DNA of 56,879 nt from SVQP01 sp045658965 (GTDB taxonomy: Bacteria; Bacillota; Clostridia; Oscillospirales; CAG-272). The stretch spans positions 1 to 56,879 of the forward strand of contig JAZOVZ010000056.1 of assembly GCA_045658965.1 (NCBI GenBank), in the 5' to 3' direction. This document shows positions 9,001-17,002 of the stretch, one piece after another. The position numbers were made by a program, and so were the translations under genes. Under the pieces are notes generated by a model. The model saw nothing but the letters and a program-made list of their open reading frames with translations, was not told the origin of the DNA and made no database searches. Positions within the stretch are counted from its first letter, which is position 1, and each line of letters starts with the position of its first letter.

Positions 9001-9380
9001 CAGAGATCGAAGCCTACGGCACGCCCGTATGCGACAAGAGTGCTTTGCAGGCAGCTATGGACGAATACGTAGTGGCGGGCGGTGACGTGGGCGCCGAGGC
9101 GTACGTCAAGGCACAAGAGGGCATGGATAACGCGCTGTTGACCTCCACCTCTATGAACCTGCTTGTGCGTGCGCTCAAGGCGGCTATGCCGCAGCCCGAG
9201 CAGAGCAGCGAGGCGGATACTGCCGAGCCCGGTGAAGACAACTCCGTAGGGTCGATTCAAGAATCGACCGCGCCCGGGGAAGAAACCAAGCGCGGCTGCA
9301 AGAGCGTGATGGGTGCATGCGTGCCCGCAGTCATCATTGCAGCAGGCGTTGTGTGCTTCAAAAAAAGAAAGAGAAAATAA
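6027..9380 (+). CDS. Secreted multidomain F5/8C (discoidin) protein with barrel-like central domain
   Basis: A 1,117-aa cell-envelope protein. The signal peptide is residues 1-30 (cleavage near SFAAELP). An F5/8 type C (discoidin) domain spans about 35-200 and a Big_2 Ig-like domain about 204-280. The region 283-690 resembles a glycoside-hydrolase-like TIM barrel (ISIFWPP, YYMLDEPF, YKQISYFTWF). Two further F5/8C domains lie at about 693-835 and 862-1010, followed by a short helical segment and a Ser/Glu-rich linker. It ends with GCKSVMGA, a hydrophobic helix and KKRKRK. The domain set points to binding and perhaps cleaving host or plant glycans; the substrate and catalytic pair are not established (the DE of LDEP is a candidate). 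AAAGGAGC precedes the ATG. The gene stands alone and ends at a hairpin array and terminator. Confidence 0.8.
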   Translation: MVKMTVKRLLCVAFAMMLATASAAIPSFAAELPADYVNVAKGATVSVSKASSKTSGENSYEMAAENWCKAMLVDGKTNTGWSTNPYDVETDKTKPVTVTVDLGTATEIGRVVIVPTASGNNFPVTYSILTSVDGEYYTERAKSEGNPGVNKTKNVHDFAPVQARFVQMHVTERYAVESVGGGQSSDGLLVQLSEIEIWGKEAQRASLNKHAVELVPGESAQLEMLLSGFASAPSVTWKSDNASVASVDQSGKVTAKAKGTATVTATAGSVTETCSVQVVEKKDRFDDNVMISIFWPPTKQYVNDEQYKLMADAGITYVMGSGDALGEKHVQEKMLELCAKYGMMMTVGDDRLGGNLLRMTEEEILAVVEEYKSVPGVGGYYMLDEPFNPNTFFDAYRILKSAEPDKYMHLNFLPAGAYANMDTYKSQLNDWCKLCASTGYPLDYLMYDRYPYGPAAGSMDRVGFLSNMAAVHEVGLANGVKTGAYIQSVCIPGAYRRPTDSEIRYEIYMYLAYGYKQISYFTWFTPVDRSEPFADGIISSTGVPNAHYKGVSTVNHEVLALGKVLIDCDALEIYLNGETWGQESIPEDFPVQPADKKNYTVSLLKSREDGRNYIMIVNNNFSKEQSITVKLDASITSLQKVSKQDGSLSAVALDGDKLTLTLAAGDGELLALPEGVDFADPITPAPTGSNLALDAQITCNSSTGTSNQYMDNLNDGERECEMSGTLGWASNGPRESEIVIDLGYATKLNRVDIYPAGTGKQFGKNFGKTVIISVSEDGKSWTEVKRDQSVSARDAIPSFTFDAVNARYVKLDIASYGSTLAIAEIEIFMDDGTVGAPGSMQRPNEEIIYTEGMNIALGRPYDVSSDTSQEYVAWGWSGKFINDGKLDNGWTSNVKIHNTAKATEYVVIDFGDVFAVDQIVVHPISDLWPEDFEILLSVDGENWVSVDKQTASSRPDQPYTVQLAEPVPAIMVKFEATKLRNTAADGYMLQLAEIEAYGTPVCDKSALQAAMDEYVVAGGDVGAEAYVKAQEGMDNALLTSTSMNLLVRALKAAMPQPEQSSEADTAEPGEDNSVGSIQESTAPGEETKRGCKSVMGACVPAVIIAAGVVCFKKRKRK

Positions 9381-9410
9381 GATAACAAGCAATAAAGAAA
9401 GGCTCGTCTT

Positions 9411-9654
9411 GTGGCACCTGCCGTAGAGCAGGTGCCACAGTTATATTCGCCTGCGGCGAGTTCTATTGCTTCGCAGTGGTATTCGGCTATCGCCGAGTGA
9501 TATTCGCTACGCGAGCTTGAGAGGCGAATATAATATCACTGCGACCATCGGGAGCAATATCACTGTTGCTTGCAACAATATCACGCTGACACGGTCAGCA
9601 TATCACATCCGGTTTGATATGGCATTTGTGCCCACAAATGCAGTGCTTTTCAAG
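9411..9654. repeat. Hairpin array 1 (GTGATATT/AATATCAC linkers)
   Basis: The 375-nt gap 9381-9755 holds no gene. From 9411 it is a run of short hairpins, first an 11-bp stem at 9411-9439, then stems such as CGCC-TGC-GGCG and CGGC-TATC-GCCG. These are joined by linkers resembling GTGATATT in the left half and by AATATCAC in the right half (for example around the GCTGAC/GTCAGC stem). Two later stems are degenerate. A terminator hairpin follows directly. Confidence 0.75.
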
Positions 9655-9696
9655 AAAAGAGGACAGAGAATGTAAAACACTCTCTGTCCTTTTCCT
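9655..9696. terminator. Bidirectional terminator
   Basis: AAAAGAGGACAGAGA pairs with TCTCTGTCCTTTTC across an 11-nt loop. It sits between the convergent discoidin gene and the DUF4340 operon and can serve both. Confidence 0.85.
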
Positions 9697-9755
9697 GTCA
9701 GTTCGAGTATACTGCTGTATGGCAGGCACCTCTTGCGACGAGCCTTTCGGCTTTT

Positions 9756-12700
9756 TTAATTCTTACTGGTCGAAATGACCTCTTGACCGTTTACGATACG
9801 CTCGGCATCCGCAATCAGCTTTTCCACAAAGGTGGAAAGCACGAAGAAGGTGCCCTGACCGTTCTGCGGGTCACCCGCATCATCGGGGGAATCCACCAGC
9901 TCAACCGTCATGTAAGACTTGAGGTTGGTGTAGCGGTAGAAACGGTAAATGGTGTAGCGCGTGGTACCGTCGGGGTCCTCGGCGGTAATGGTCAGCTTGA
10001 GCTGACACTCATCGTCGGGAGTAGCACGGAATGCTGCCATTTGCTCTGCGGTCAGATCGCTCTCGCCTTCCACCGATGCGTAAAGCAAGCCCTGATACAT
10101 CTTGCGGAAGTTGTCCGCTGCCGTGGAAAGCTGTGCTTTACCGGTTGCGGTGTGCAGCGTGACCTCGTAATCCAGCACCTGACCGTTGGCACTGACGACC
10201 ATATTGTTCGAGCTTACGGTAGAGAGGTAGAGGTAACCCCATTCACCCGTCTTGCCGTCCACCAATACGTAATTGCCGTCTGCGGTCTTATAGTAAGAGC
10301 CGCTGCCCCAAACGCCAAGCGTGACGTTGGAGGTGTTTGCCTTTGTCCAGCTCTGCTTTGCTACGTTGTAGATCTCAAAGTAGTTTTCGGTCTCGTTAAA
10401 GCGCAGCTCGGTGTTGCCCGTGGGATAGAAGGTCGTGCCGTTTCTGTCTGCGCTGTTGACTACCATGGAGGAGGTGTCCTTGTCTGCAAAGTAGATCTGA
10501 GGCGTCAGGGTCTTGATCTCAAACCAGGTACCCGTCTGCTTGTCGATCAGAATGTACTTGTCGTCTGCGGTTGCGTAGATCGCGCTTTCGCCCCAGGAGC
10601 CCGTGCTCGCATCCAATTGCTTGCCGAGCACGCTGTCCTTGGCAAGCATGAATAAGTAGCCGGTCTTGGTGTAGAAGTAATCGGTCTCGTACGCCACCTT
10701 GCCCTGTACCGTTCTTGCGTCAATGGTGTCACCGTTTGCATTCAGCACCTTGACGTCGGCGCAAAGCTGGTAGCCGCTTTCCTTGCCGCCGCGGTAGTAC
10801 ATGTAATAGGTGTAGGTGCCGTTTTGATCATCTGTCTTGGTCTCAATGAACATGTAATCTCTTGCGTACTGCGGATACGGATATTGCACCGTGCCCTTAT
10901 TTGCGTACTGCGCGGATACCATGTAATCGGAGGAGTGAATGGGGGAGAGCGCGTTGCCCTCGCCGTCCACCAGCACGTATCTCTCACCGATCTTTTGTAC
11001 GGTATAGGTCAGCTCCTCGCCGTTCACCGTTGCGGTGTGACCGTTGCCTCTGCCGGGAATGAATACCATTTGCGAGGTGGAGGAGTTATCGATACCAAAC
11101 TTGATGCTGTTTTGTCCCCAGGAGTAGATCACGTCCTGTACGTACGCGATATTGAGCTGCACGAAGTAGGGATCGTACCAGTCAATATCCTTCCATTCCA
11201 AGAAGGGGAGCGCGCTTTCGTAAAGCTCCACGATCATGGGGGCATAGAGGTAATAGTATTCGCCGTCCTCGTCCTTGGTCATGATCTCGCCGTAAGCGTA
11301 GTAAATACCCGAGGTGGACTTTGCGCTGACGCTGATGCGGTTGTAAACGGTGAAGGTGTTCCCCTCATCGTCGACGTCGTCGTAGTAGTAGCTGATCAGA
11401 TGTGCAGGCTCCATCACGCCGTATTCCTCCATCACGTCTGCGTCGGGGTCAAGCTTGACGATACGCAGGGCTGCCAGCGAATACAGGTTGTAGAGCGCGG
11501 TGTTGACGTTGTCGTAATTGGGGAAATATCCCTTCATGTATTCCGAATCGGTCTTGAAGGACATGGAGGAGTACATGGTGTTTTCTCTTTCCTCAAGGTC
11601 GAGGTAGGAGAAGTCGCAAACCTCCTTGGAATACTGCAGCAGCAGGGAATCGTACATTTCGTTTGAAACCTCTGCGTACTTCTCGGCAAGTGCATTTTGG
11701 TCGATCTCGTCGGGCTTGACGGTCTCAAGGTCAATGCCCAGGCGGTTGCATGCTTCCTTGAAGATGACGTCGTTGATCTTTTCGTGGTCAATGCCGGTCT
11801 GGATCACGAAGTGCTCTACGTCAAAGTAGGTGTTCATGGAGGAAGGATAGGTGACCATGGGGGTCAACAGCGTTTCAACGGGCTGCAGGACCAGATCCTT
11901 GATACCGGATGCGGACAGAATGTAAACGGTGTTTCTGCCCTCAAGCTGTGCGTAGTAGCCTGCTTCGGAAACGATGGGATCGCCAATGATGACCGTGTAA
12001 GCCGTACCGTCACCTGCGGTGGTGGTAAACTTGGCGGGCACGTAACTGTATTCCTTGCCCTCTTCATCCTTGCGGGTCTCTGCCACCAAGCCGTATTCTG
12101 CAAAGCGGATGGTACCGTCGGGATTGCGCTCGGGCTCGGCAAGTCTTTCCATGGAGAGCGTATAGCCGCAGGCGTTTGCAAGGGATGCAAAGGACTCCAG
12201 ACTATACATCGTGGTCTCGTAGCCGTCGATATAGAAATTGTTGGTGTTTTGCTCGCGGATCAGGGTAAACGAGCCGTGCGCATTGGTGATTTCGATCTTG
12301 TCAATACGGTTCTGCGGCTTTTTACCCAGCGAAGAGGATGCATCGTAGGTCAGCTGACGAAACAGCATGACTCTGCCGGAATAGCCAACGACCTCGGTGC
12401 CCTCGGTCTCTACCACGGCGTACACCTTGCAAGCACCCGTCTTGGGATCGACCGCGATCAGAGAGTCGTGATCGGTGACGAAGTAGCCGTCCGCATCCTG
12501 CGGCAGAGGTTCAAAGGTGAAGTTGGGGAAGGAGCCGTTGAGGTGGCACAGGTTGTACACACCGTCGATCTTTTTGACGTAATACTTGGTCGTAATGACC
12601 TCAACCTCACCGTTCTTGCTCACGATCTTGACCTGCTCGTTGTAGGTCAGAATGCTGACCAGAGCGCGCACGCCGATCAGCACGGCAATCAGTACGGCAA

Positions 12701-12998
12701 AGCTGACAGCCAGCGTAATGGCTGCGTTTTTCTGTGTGCGGTAAAGGGATTTTTTCTTGGCTGCCTTACGCTTGATCCAATGCGCGTGCAGCACGAGGTC
12801 AGTCGTGGGGACGTCTCCCGGCACGTATTTCTGACCTTTTCCGTTTTCCTCTGTGTACCAGCCGTCAAAGGTGTAGTCCTTGCGCTGCGGAATGGGCAGC
12901 GCAGGCAGGGGCTCTCCCACCTTGACCTCAAGCGAGCGGCGGGAGACCTCACCCTTTCCGGGACGGAACGAGAGGGTGAAAAATTGTTCTTGCATCAT
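9756..12998 (-). CDS. DUF4340-type membrane protein with N-terminal InlB-like repeat
   Basis: A 1,080-aa protein, last gene of the ABC exporter operon. Residues about 1-75 form a Listeria-Bacteroides (InlB B-type) repeat (YTFDGWYTEENGKGQKY). A Lys-rich segment and one membrane helix (about 92-114, AAITLAVSFAVLIAVLIGVRAL) follow. A long extracytoplasmic part begins with a DUF4340-like region (IDKIEITNAHGSFTLIREQN; VAETRKDEEGKEYSYVPAKF). DUF4340 proteins regularly accompany Gld-type ABC systems with GldG; their role is unknown. The start overlaps the preceding stop as ATGA with AGGAG upstream. An InlB repeat on the cytoplasmic side is odd, since such repeats are usually extracellular. Confidence 0.8.
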   Translation of the reverse strand: MMQEQFFTLSFRPGKGEVSRRSLEVKVGEPLPALPIPQRKDYTFDGWYTEENGKGQKYVPGDVPTTDLVLHAHWIKRKAAKKKSLYRTQKNAAITLAVSFAVLIAVLIGVRALVSILTYNEQVKIVSKNGEVEVITTKYYVKKIDGVYNLCHLNGSFPNFTFEPLPQDADGYFVTDHDSLIAVDPKTGACKVYAVVETEGTEVVGYSGRVMLFRQLTYDASSSLGKKPQNRIDKIEITNAHGSFTLIREQNTNNFYIDGYETTMYSLESFASLANACGYTLSMERLAEPERNPDGTIRFAEYGLVAETRKDEEGKEYSYVPAKFTTTAGDGTAYTVIIGDPIVSEAGYYAQLEGRNTVYILSASGIKDLVLQPVETLLTPMVTYPSSMNTYFDVEHFVIQTGIDHEKINDVIFKEACNRLGIDLETVKPDEIDQNALAEKYAEVSNEMYDSLLLQYSKEVCDFSYLDLEERENTMYSSMSFKTDSEYMKGYFPNYDNVNTALYNLYSLAALRIVKLDPDADVMEEYGVMEPAHLISYYYDDVDDEGNTFTVYNRISVSAKSTSGIYYAYGEIMTKDEDGEYYYLYAPMIVELYESALPFLEWKDIDWYDPYFVQLNIAYVQDVIYSWGQNSIKFGIDNSSTSQMVFIPGRGNGHTATVNGEELTYTVQKIGERYVLVDGEGNALSPIHSSDYMVSAQYANKGTVQYPYPQYARDYMFIETKTDDQNGTYTYYMYYRGGKESGYQLCADVKVLNANGDTIDARTVQGKVAYETDYFYTKTGYLFMLAKDSVLGKQLDASTGSWGESAIYATADDKYILIDKQTGTWFEIKTLTPQIYFADKDTSSMVVNSADRNGTTFYPTGNTELRFNETENYFEIYNVAKQSWTKANTSNVTLGVWGSGSYYKTADGNYVLVDGKTGEWGYLYLSTVSSNNMVVSANGQVLDYEVTLHTATGKAQLSTAADNFRKMYQGLLYASVEGESDLTAEQMAAFRATPDDECQLKLTITAEDPDGTTRYTIYRFYRYTNLKSYMTVELVDSPDDAGDPQNGQGTFFVLSTFVEKLIADAERIVNGQEVISTSKN

Positions 12999-14647
12999 AA
13001 ATATTTTCTCCTGACGTTAAAGAAGATACCAACGCCGAAGCAGATCGTTGCGGGGATAACGGCAAGTGCGATCAGAACGGACATAGGCTTGGTCTGTTCC
13101 ATCACTGCCGTTGCGATATCCCAGAGCATAAATGCCTTGAATTCCAGCGTGACGGGGATGACCTCGCGTCCCATGGAGCGCAGCGTGCCGAGCACGACGT
13201 CGGCGTTACCGTAAGCATCGGATGCAAGCACGGTATCGGACAAAAATTCTGTCGATGCAATGCAGCAAACGTACGAGGGCTCGTGCGCTACCGAGTAGTT
13301 GGTTTCTTGCGTGGTGCGGTTTTCCACGGTCAGCGTCATCAGGCTGAAGGGGTACTGACCTGCGGGCTCGTGTACCGTGCCGCCAATTGTACCGTTTGCA
13401 GTTGCAGGGGCGGTAAAGATGTTGTGCATGGAACGGGTGACACCGTTGGAACGGTAGGAATAGTACATGTAAGCCTCGGTGTTGGTGGTTTCATCCTCCA
13501 ACACGTAGGTGGGCTTGTAATTTTCTGCGGGCTTGATTGCGGACGCGTGGTCAAAGATGACCGTGGGAGGATAGCCCGTTCCTCGCAGGTCGCTGGTAAA
13601 GGATGCACCGGAGCCCAGCGTTTCGTAGGTTGCGATCAGGGCAAAGCCTTCACCGTCCACGTTTGCCTCGGTGTCATGCACCAGGTAATTCTCGGAAAAG
13701 CCTGCGCTGTCGGTCTTGCGCGCCTGGGTAATGCCCCAGAATTCCAGATACTCCTCAAGGTTGGGGAGCGCAGGGGTGTCGGGATCGCAAACGTACAGGA
13801 AGGAGTAGGCTTTATCAAGGAATGCGTCCAGCTTGTCGATCTCGTCGTTTTGATCGTTGGGATCACCGTAAAAGTCGTATTGCGGTGCCATAGTGATGAT
13901 CAGACGGCAGTTTTCGGGGATGGGATCGTTTTCAAGATCCAGCGTCTGCACCTGAAATCCCGCAGCCTCGATCAGGCGCATAAATTCATTGTAGCCCTCG
14001 ATCTTCTCACCGTGGTTCACGGTCAGACAAGCGATGGGAGACTCGGCACGCGTTACCGCGAGGATGCCAGAGGTCAGCTTCTTTTCGCCGTTGTACGCCC
14101 AGAAATCGGTGGAAGAGGCATCGTTGGAGGTGAAGAGCGCGTCAACCGTGAATACGCGGTACTCGGTACCGAAGGAAACGATGACGTTGGAGGAGTAGAT
14201 GTTGGTGGCACTGGTCGCCTTGAATTTCTGAATCGCAGAGGGGTTCTTGACGATGTTGACGTACTGCACGTCAATATAGTCGGAAAATTCCTTTTGCAGA
14301 CCCAGCGCGGTGTAGTGAATGTAGCGGGTATAGTCGTTATCATCCAGCACGTCGGGGTCGGTACAGAAGATGATCTCTACCTTCAAGGGCTCCTCGCCCT
14401 TTTGTGCTCTTTCGGCGTTGACCGCATCTACCGCTCCGGGGAGATTTTGCTTGAGCAGGTCGATGCAGGAGTCGGACACTCTGTAAAGCGTGCCCTCCAT
14501 GGAAAGGTAGCGGGGAATGTTAAAGTCGATAAACCAGAGTCCGCGCATTGCAAGTGCGTGGAATCCGACGTTGCAGAGCAGCACGCCGGCAATGACCAGC
14601 ACGGTCACGAGCGTAAATATCGTTTTTTTGGTAAACTTGTGCATCAT
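12995..14647 (-). CDS. GldG-like ABC transporter auxiliary protein (second copy)
   Basis: A 550-aa protein with an N-terminal membrane helix (about 8-30, TIFTLVTVLVIAGVLLCNVGF) and a C-terminal helix (about 520-540). Between them is an extracytoplasmic domain of the GldG/ABC_transp_aux type (LTVNHGEKIEGYNEFMRLIEAAGFQV; LIITMAPQYDFYG). It is paralogous to the preceding gene, sharing the TVNHGE and YNGEK...GIL segments. The start at 14647 gives an ATGATG overlapping the previous stop, with GGAGG 8 nt upstream. The gene for the DUF4340 protein overlaps its end, again as ATGA. Two GldG-like subunits in one operon suggest a heteromeric periplasm-like assembly; the exported substrate is unknown. 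Confidence 0.82.
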   Translation of the reverse strand: MMHKFTKKTIFTLVTVLVIAGVLLCNVGFHALAMRGLWFIDFNIPRYLSMEGTLYRVSDSCIDLLKQNLPGAVDAVNAERAQKGEEPLKVEIIFCTDPDVLDDNDYTRYIHYTALGLQKEFSDYIDVQYVNIVKNPSAIQKFKATSATNIYSSNVIVSFGTEYRVFTVDALFTSNDASSTDFWAYNGEKKLTSGILAVTRAESPIACLTVNHGEKIEGYNEFMRLIEAAGFQVQTLDLENDPIPENCRLIITMAPQYDFYGDPNDQNDEIDKLDAFLDKAYSFLYVCDPDTPALPNLEEYLEFWGITQARKTDSAGFSENYLVHDTEANVDGEGFALIATYETLGSGASFTSDLRGTGYPPTVIFDHASAIKPAENYKPTYVLEDETTNTEAYMYYSYRSNGVTRSMHNIFTAPATANGTIGGTVHEPAGQYPFSLMTLTVENRTTQETNYSVAHEPSYVCCIASTEFLSDTVLASDAYGNADVVLGTLRSMGREVIPVTLEFKAFMLWDIATAVMEQTKPMSVLIALAVIPATICFGVGIFFNVRRKYL

Positions 14648-16182
14648 GCGTGCTTCCTCCTTATCAGAGAGATCATGCCCGCAGCGCAGCAAATCAGCGC
14701 AGGAACGGTGGCAAGCAGCACCGTGATGTAAGTCTTTTGCGATACCGTGATGGTGTCAATGGTGGAGTCTGCAAAGGGCTTGGAGGTCAGCGTAGTGGGA
14801 ATGCGGTCGTTGCCGATGGTCTCAATCGAAGCCAGCAGCACGTTTGCGTTACCGTAAACGGGGGAGTGCAGCGCGTCCTCGTCAGCAAATTTGGTAGAGG
14901 AGCAAGCAAGGATGTAGCCCGTGCCGCCCACAACCTCCTTTTCGGAAAGCGTCATCATAATGAAGGGATTTTCCGCGGATGCGTTTGCAACGGCTTGTCC
15001 GCCTGCCCATGCCTGCGCGCTTTCGCTCGAGGTCAGAATGGGAGAGAGCGTGCAGCCGTCCTTTGCATAAGTGCCGTCACCGTTTGCTGCAAAGCCTGCG
15101 GCAGGGGAGATAACGGTCGCACTTGCAAATACCACGGGGCTGTAGCCGGCTGCCTGCGCGATATTGTTACCGCGTGCATTGGCGGTGTAGTTGCCAAGCA
15201 GGGTGTATCCGTCAACCGAGAGGGATTGCGAGGTATCCTTGACTGCGTAGCAATGTTCAATGCCCGCAACCTCGGAGTGCATAAAGTCAATGCCCCAGCT
15301 CTCCAGATAGGTTTCAAAGTTGACAAAGCTGCCCGCAACAAAGGTGTCGGAGTTGACGAATACCATGTATGCACCGCCCGCCTGCATGTAGGCGTCCAGC
15401 TTAACGATCTCGTCCTTGACGGAAATGCCGTCGTTGATGGCAAAATCCTTGGCGGGATTATAGGTCACCAGCAGCTCACAGTCGGCAGGAATGTCAAAAT
15501 TCATCAGATCCAGATAGGAGTAGCGGTAGCCTGCATCGGTCAGCAGGTTGAGGAAGGCGTTGTCGTATAAGGTCTCACCGTGGTTGACGGTCAGGTACGC
15601 CATGGGCGTATCCTTTTGCGCTACGTGCAAAATGCCGGTAGCAAGGCTCTTTTCACCGTTATACGCGATGGGCGTTTCGGTATCTGCGCTGTTGAATACG
15701 TAAAAGTCGTTCAAGGGGCGCAGCACGTGGCGGTCGCCGTATGCAATGACCACGTTGGTGTCCGCGTATACGTTGTATTTCTTTGCAAGAGAGGGGTGAT
15801 TCCAGATGTTGATGTACTCGATCTCGATGTGATCGGGGAATTCTTCGGCAAGCTCCTTGGCGGTGTTGAGCAGGTACTGCTGTACCGGCTGCTCCTCCCA
15901 GGCTGCCTTGTCGTCGCAGAAGATGATGCGGATCTTCTGCTTTTCGCTAAGCGATGCGTTGTCGGCATCGATCAGCGGAATAATGCTGTCCGCCACGTAA
16001 TCGCGGCAATCGTCCGAAAGGGTAAACGTGCCCGAGGCGGTCATGTCAATAAACCAGGAATAACGCATTGCAAGCGTCTGGAAAATGACGTTGACCATCA
16101 CGACCACGGCAACGACGCAAATCGTCAGTGCCACGGACAAAGAGCCATAGCGAAAGCGGCGGCTTGTCGCTGTTCTTCTCAT
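14644..16182 (-). CDS. GldG-like ABC transporter auxiliary protein (first copy)
   Basis: A 512-aa protein with the same architecture as the next gene. It has an N-terminal helix at about 15-35 (VALTICVVAVVVMVNVIF), an extracytoplasmic ABC_transp_aux domain (AYLTVNHGETLYDNAFLNLL; ELLVTYNPAKDFAIN) and a C-terminal helix before IRRKHA. A GGAGG site lies 11 nt before the ATG, and the gene begins 18 nt after the permease stop. In Bacteroidetes, GldF and GldG form a membrane complex with the ATPase GldA; related sets are common in Clostridia with no assigned cargo. Function here is inferred from family and operon. Confidence 0.85.
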   Translation of the reverse strand: MRRTATSRRFRYGSLSVALTICVVAVVVMVNVIFQTLAMRYSWFIDMTASGTFTLSDDCRDYVADSIIPLIDADNASLSEKQKIRIIFCDDKAAWEEQPVQQYLLNTAKELAEEFPDHIEIEYINIWNHPSLAKKYNVYADTNVVIAYGDRHVLRPLNDFYVFNSADTETPIAYNGEKSLATGILHVAQKDTPMAYLTVNHGETLYDNAFLNLLTDAGYRYSYLDLMNFDIPADCELLVTYNPAKDFAINDGISVKDEIVKLDAYMQAGGAYMVFVNSDTFVAGSFVNFETYLESWGIDFMHSEVAGIEHCYAVKDTSQSLSVDGYTLLGNYTANARGNNIAQAAGYSPVVFASATVISPAAGFAANGDGTYAKDGCTLSPILTSSESAQAWAGGQAVANASAENPFIMMTLSEKEVVGGTGYILACSSTKFADEDALHSPVYGNANVLLASIETIGNDRIPTTLTSKPFADSTIDTITVSQKTYITVLLATVPALICCAAGMISLIRRKHA

Positions 16183-16200
16183 TGTGCCTTATCCTCCGTA

Positions 16201-16947
16201 TCAGCCCCAACGGCGCTTTTCGTATACTCTGACGGTCAAGAACAGGAATACGAAGGTGATGGAGATGTAGTAGAGCAGCGCAGAGAAGTCAAACATACCG
16301 TAGCTGAAGGTGTTGAAGCGGCTGAGCACCGAGAACCAATCCACGATAAAGCGCAGCCAGTAAGCATCGATGAGCGTGTTGACAAAGCTGAGCAGCACCA
16401 TGCCGAGAATGACCGAGATGGTCACAACGGCAGCGGCAAGCTGGTTTTCGGTCAGAGCCGAAATAAAGGTACCGATGGCGATGAATGCCGCACCGATGAG
16501 CAGAATGCCCACAAGGCAGCCTACGACCTGACCGGTCACAGGACCGATGTGGGTGGTGTTGTAGGATTCGCTGCCGCGCTCAATGGAAGCAAAGGCGTAG
16601 ATCGGAATGAAGTTGATGCAGGAAATGAGCAGGGAAGAAGCAAAGAGCGTCAACGCTGCCAAGAATTTTCCCATGACCATGCCCGTAATGGAAACGGGAG
16701 CGGTCATGAGCAGCTGCTCGGTGCGCAGCTTTCTTTCTTCCGCAAACAGACGCATGGTCAGAAGCGGGATCAGAATGATGAAAGCAAAGATCATCATCAT
16801 GAAATAGGATGAGGTATCGTAGCTGGAGGATACGATGGTGGTGTAGCAGCAAAGCAGTGCTGACATGATGAAGAATACACCCGCAAACACGTATCCGATG
16901 GGATTGATGAAATAAGAGCGCATCTCTTTTTTATAGATGGCAAGCAT
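16201..16947 (-). CDS. ABC-2 type permease, GldF-like
   Basis: A 248-aa membrane protein with six predicted helices. Its GldF-type start is MLAIYKKEMRSYFINPIGYV, and it carries the conserved ERKLRTEQLLMTAPVS loop. It forms the membrane channel for the ATPase encoded upstream. The only good ribosome binding site (AAAGGAG, 16975-16981 on the minus strand) lies about 27 nt before the ATG, with a 5-bp hairpin between them. An in-frame TAA directly upstream excludes a longer protein. It follows the ATPase gene after 55 nt. Confidence 0.9.
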   Translation of the reverse strand: MLAIYKKEMRSYFINPIGYVFAGVFFIMSALLCCYTTIVSSSYDTSSYFMMMIFAFIILIPLLTMRLFAEERKLRTEQLLMTAPVSITGMVMGKFLAALTLFASSLLISCINFIPIYAFASIERGSESYNTTHIGPVTGQVVGCLVGILLIGAAFIAIGTFISALTENQLAAAVVTISVILGMVLLSFVNTLIDAYWLRFIVDWFSVLSRFNTFSYGMFDFSALLYYISITFVFLFLTVRVYEKRRWG

Positions 16948-16957
16948 ATCGTTTTAC

Positions 16958-16980
16958 ACGGCGAGAGAGCCGTTCTCCTT
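16958..16980 (-). promoter_or_regulatory. Distant ribosome binding site bridged by a hairpin
   Basis: The Shine-Dalgarno AAGGAG (16975-16980) is separated from the permease ATG (16947) by a stem ACGGC/GCCGT with a 6-nt loop (16958-16973). Folding this out brings the effective spacing to about 11 nt. Confidence 0.5.
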
Positions 16981-17002
16981 TCGAATTTTTTGTGGCGGGG
17001 AA

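Noticed and set aside
11697..13214. Plus-strand frame (505 codons) opposite the DUF4340 gene
   Set aside because: Shadow frame; the minus-strand gene has coupled start, membrane helix and domains.
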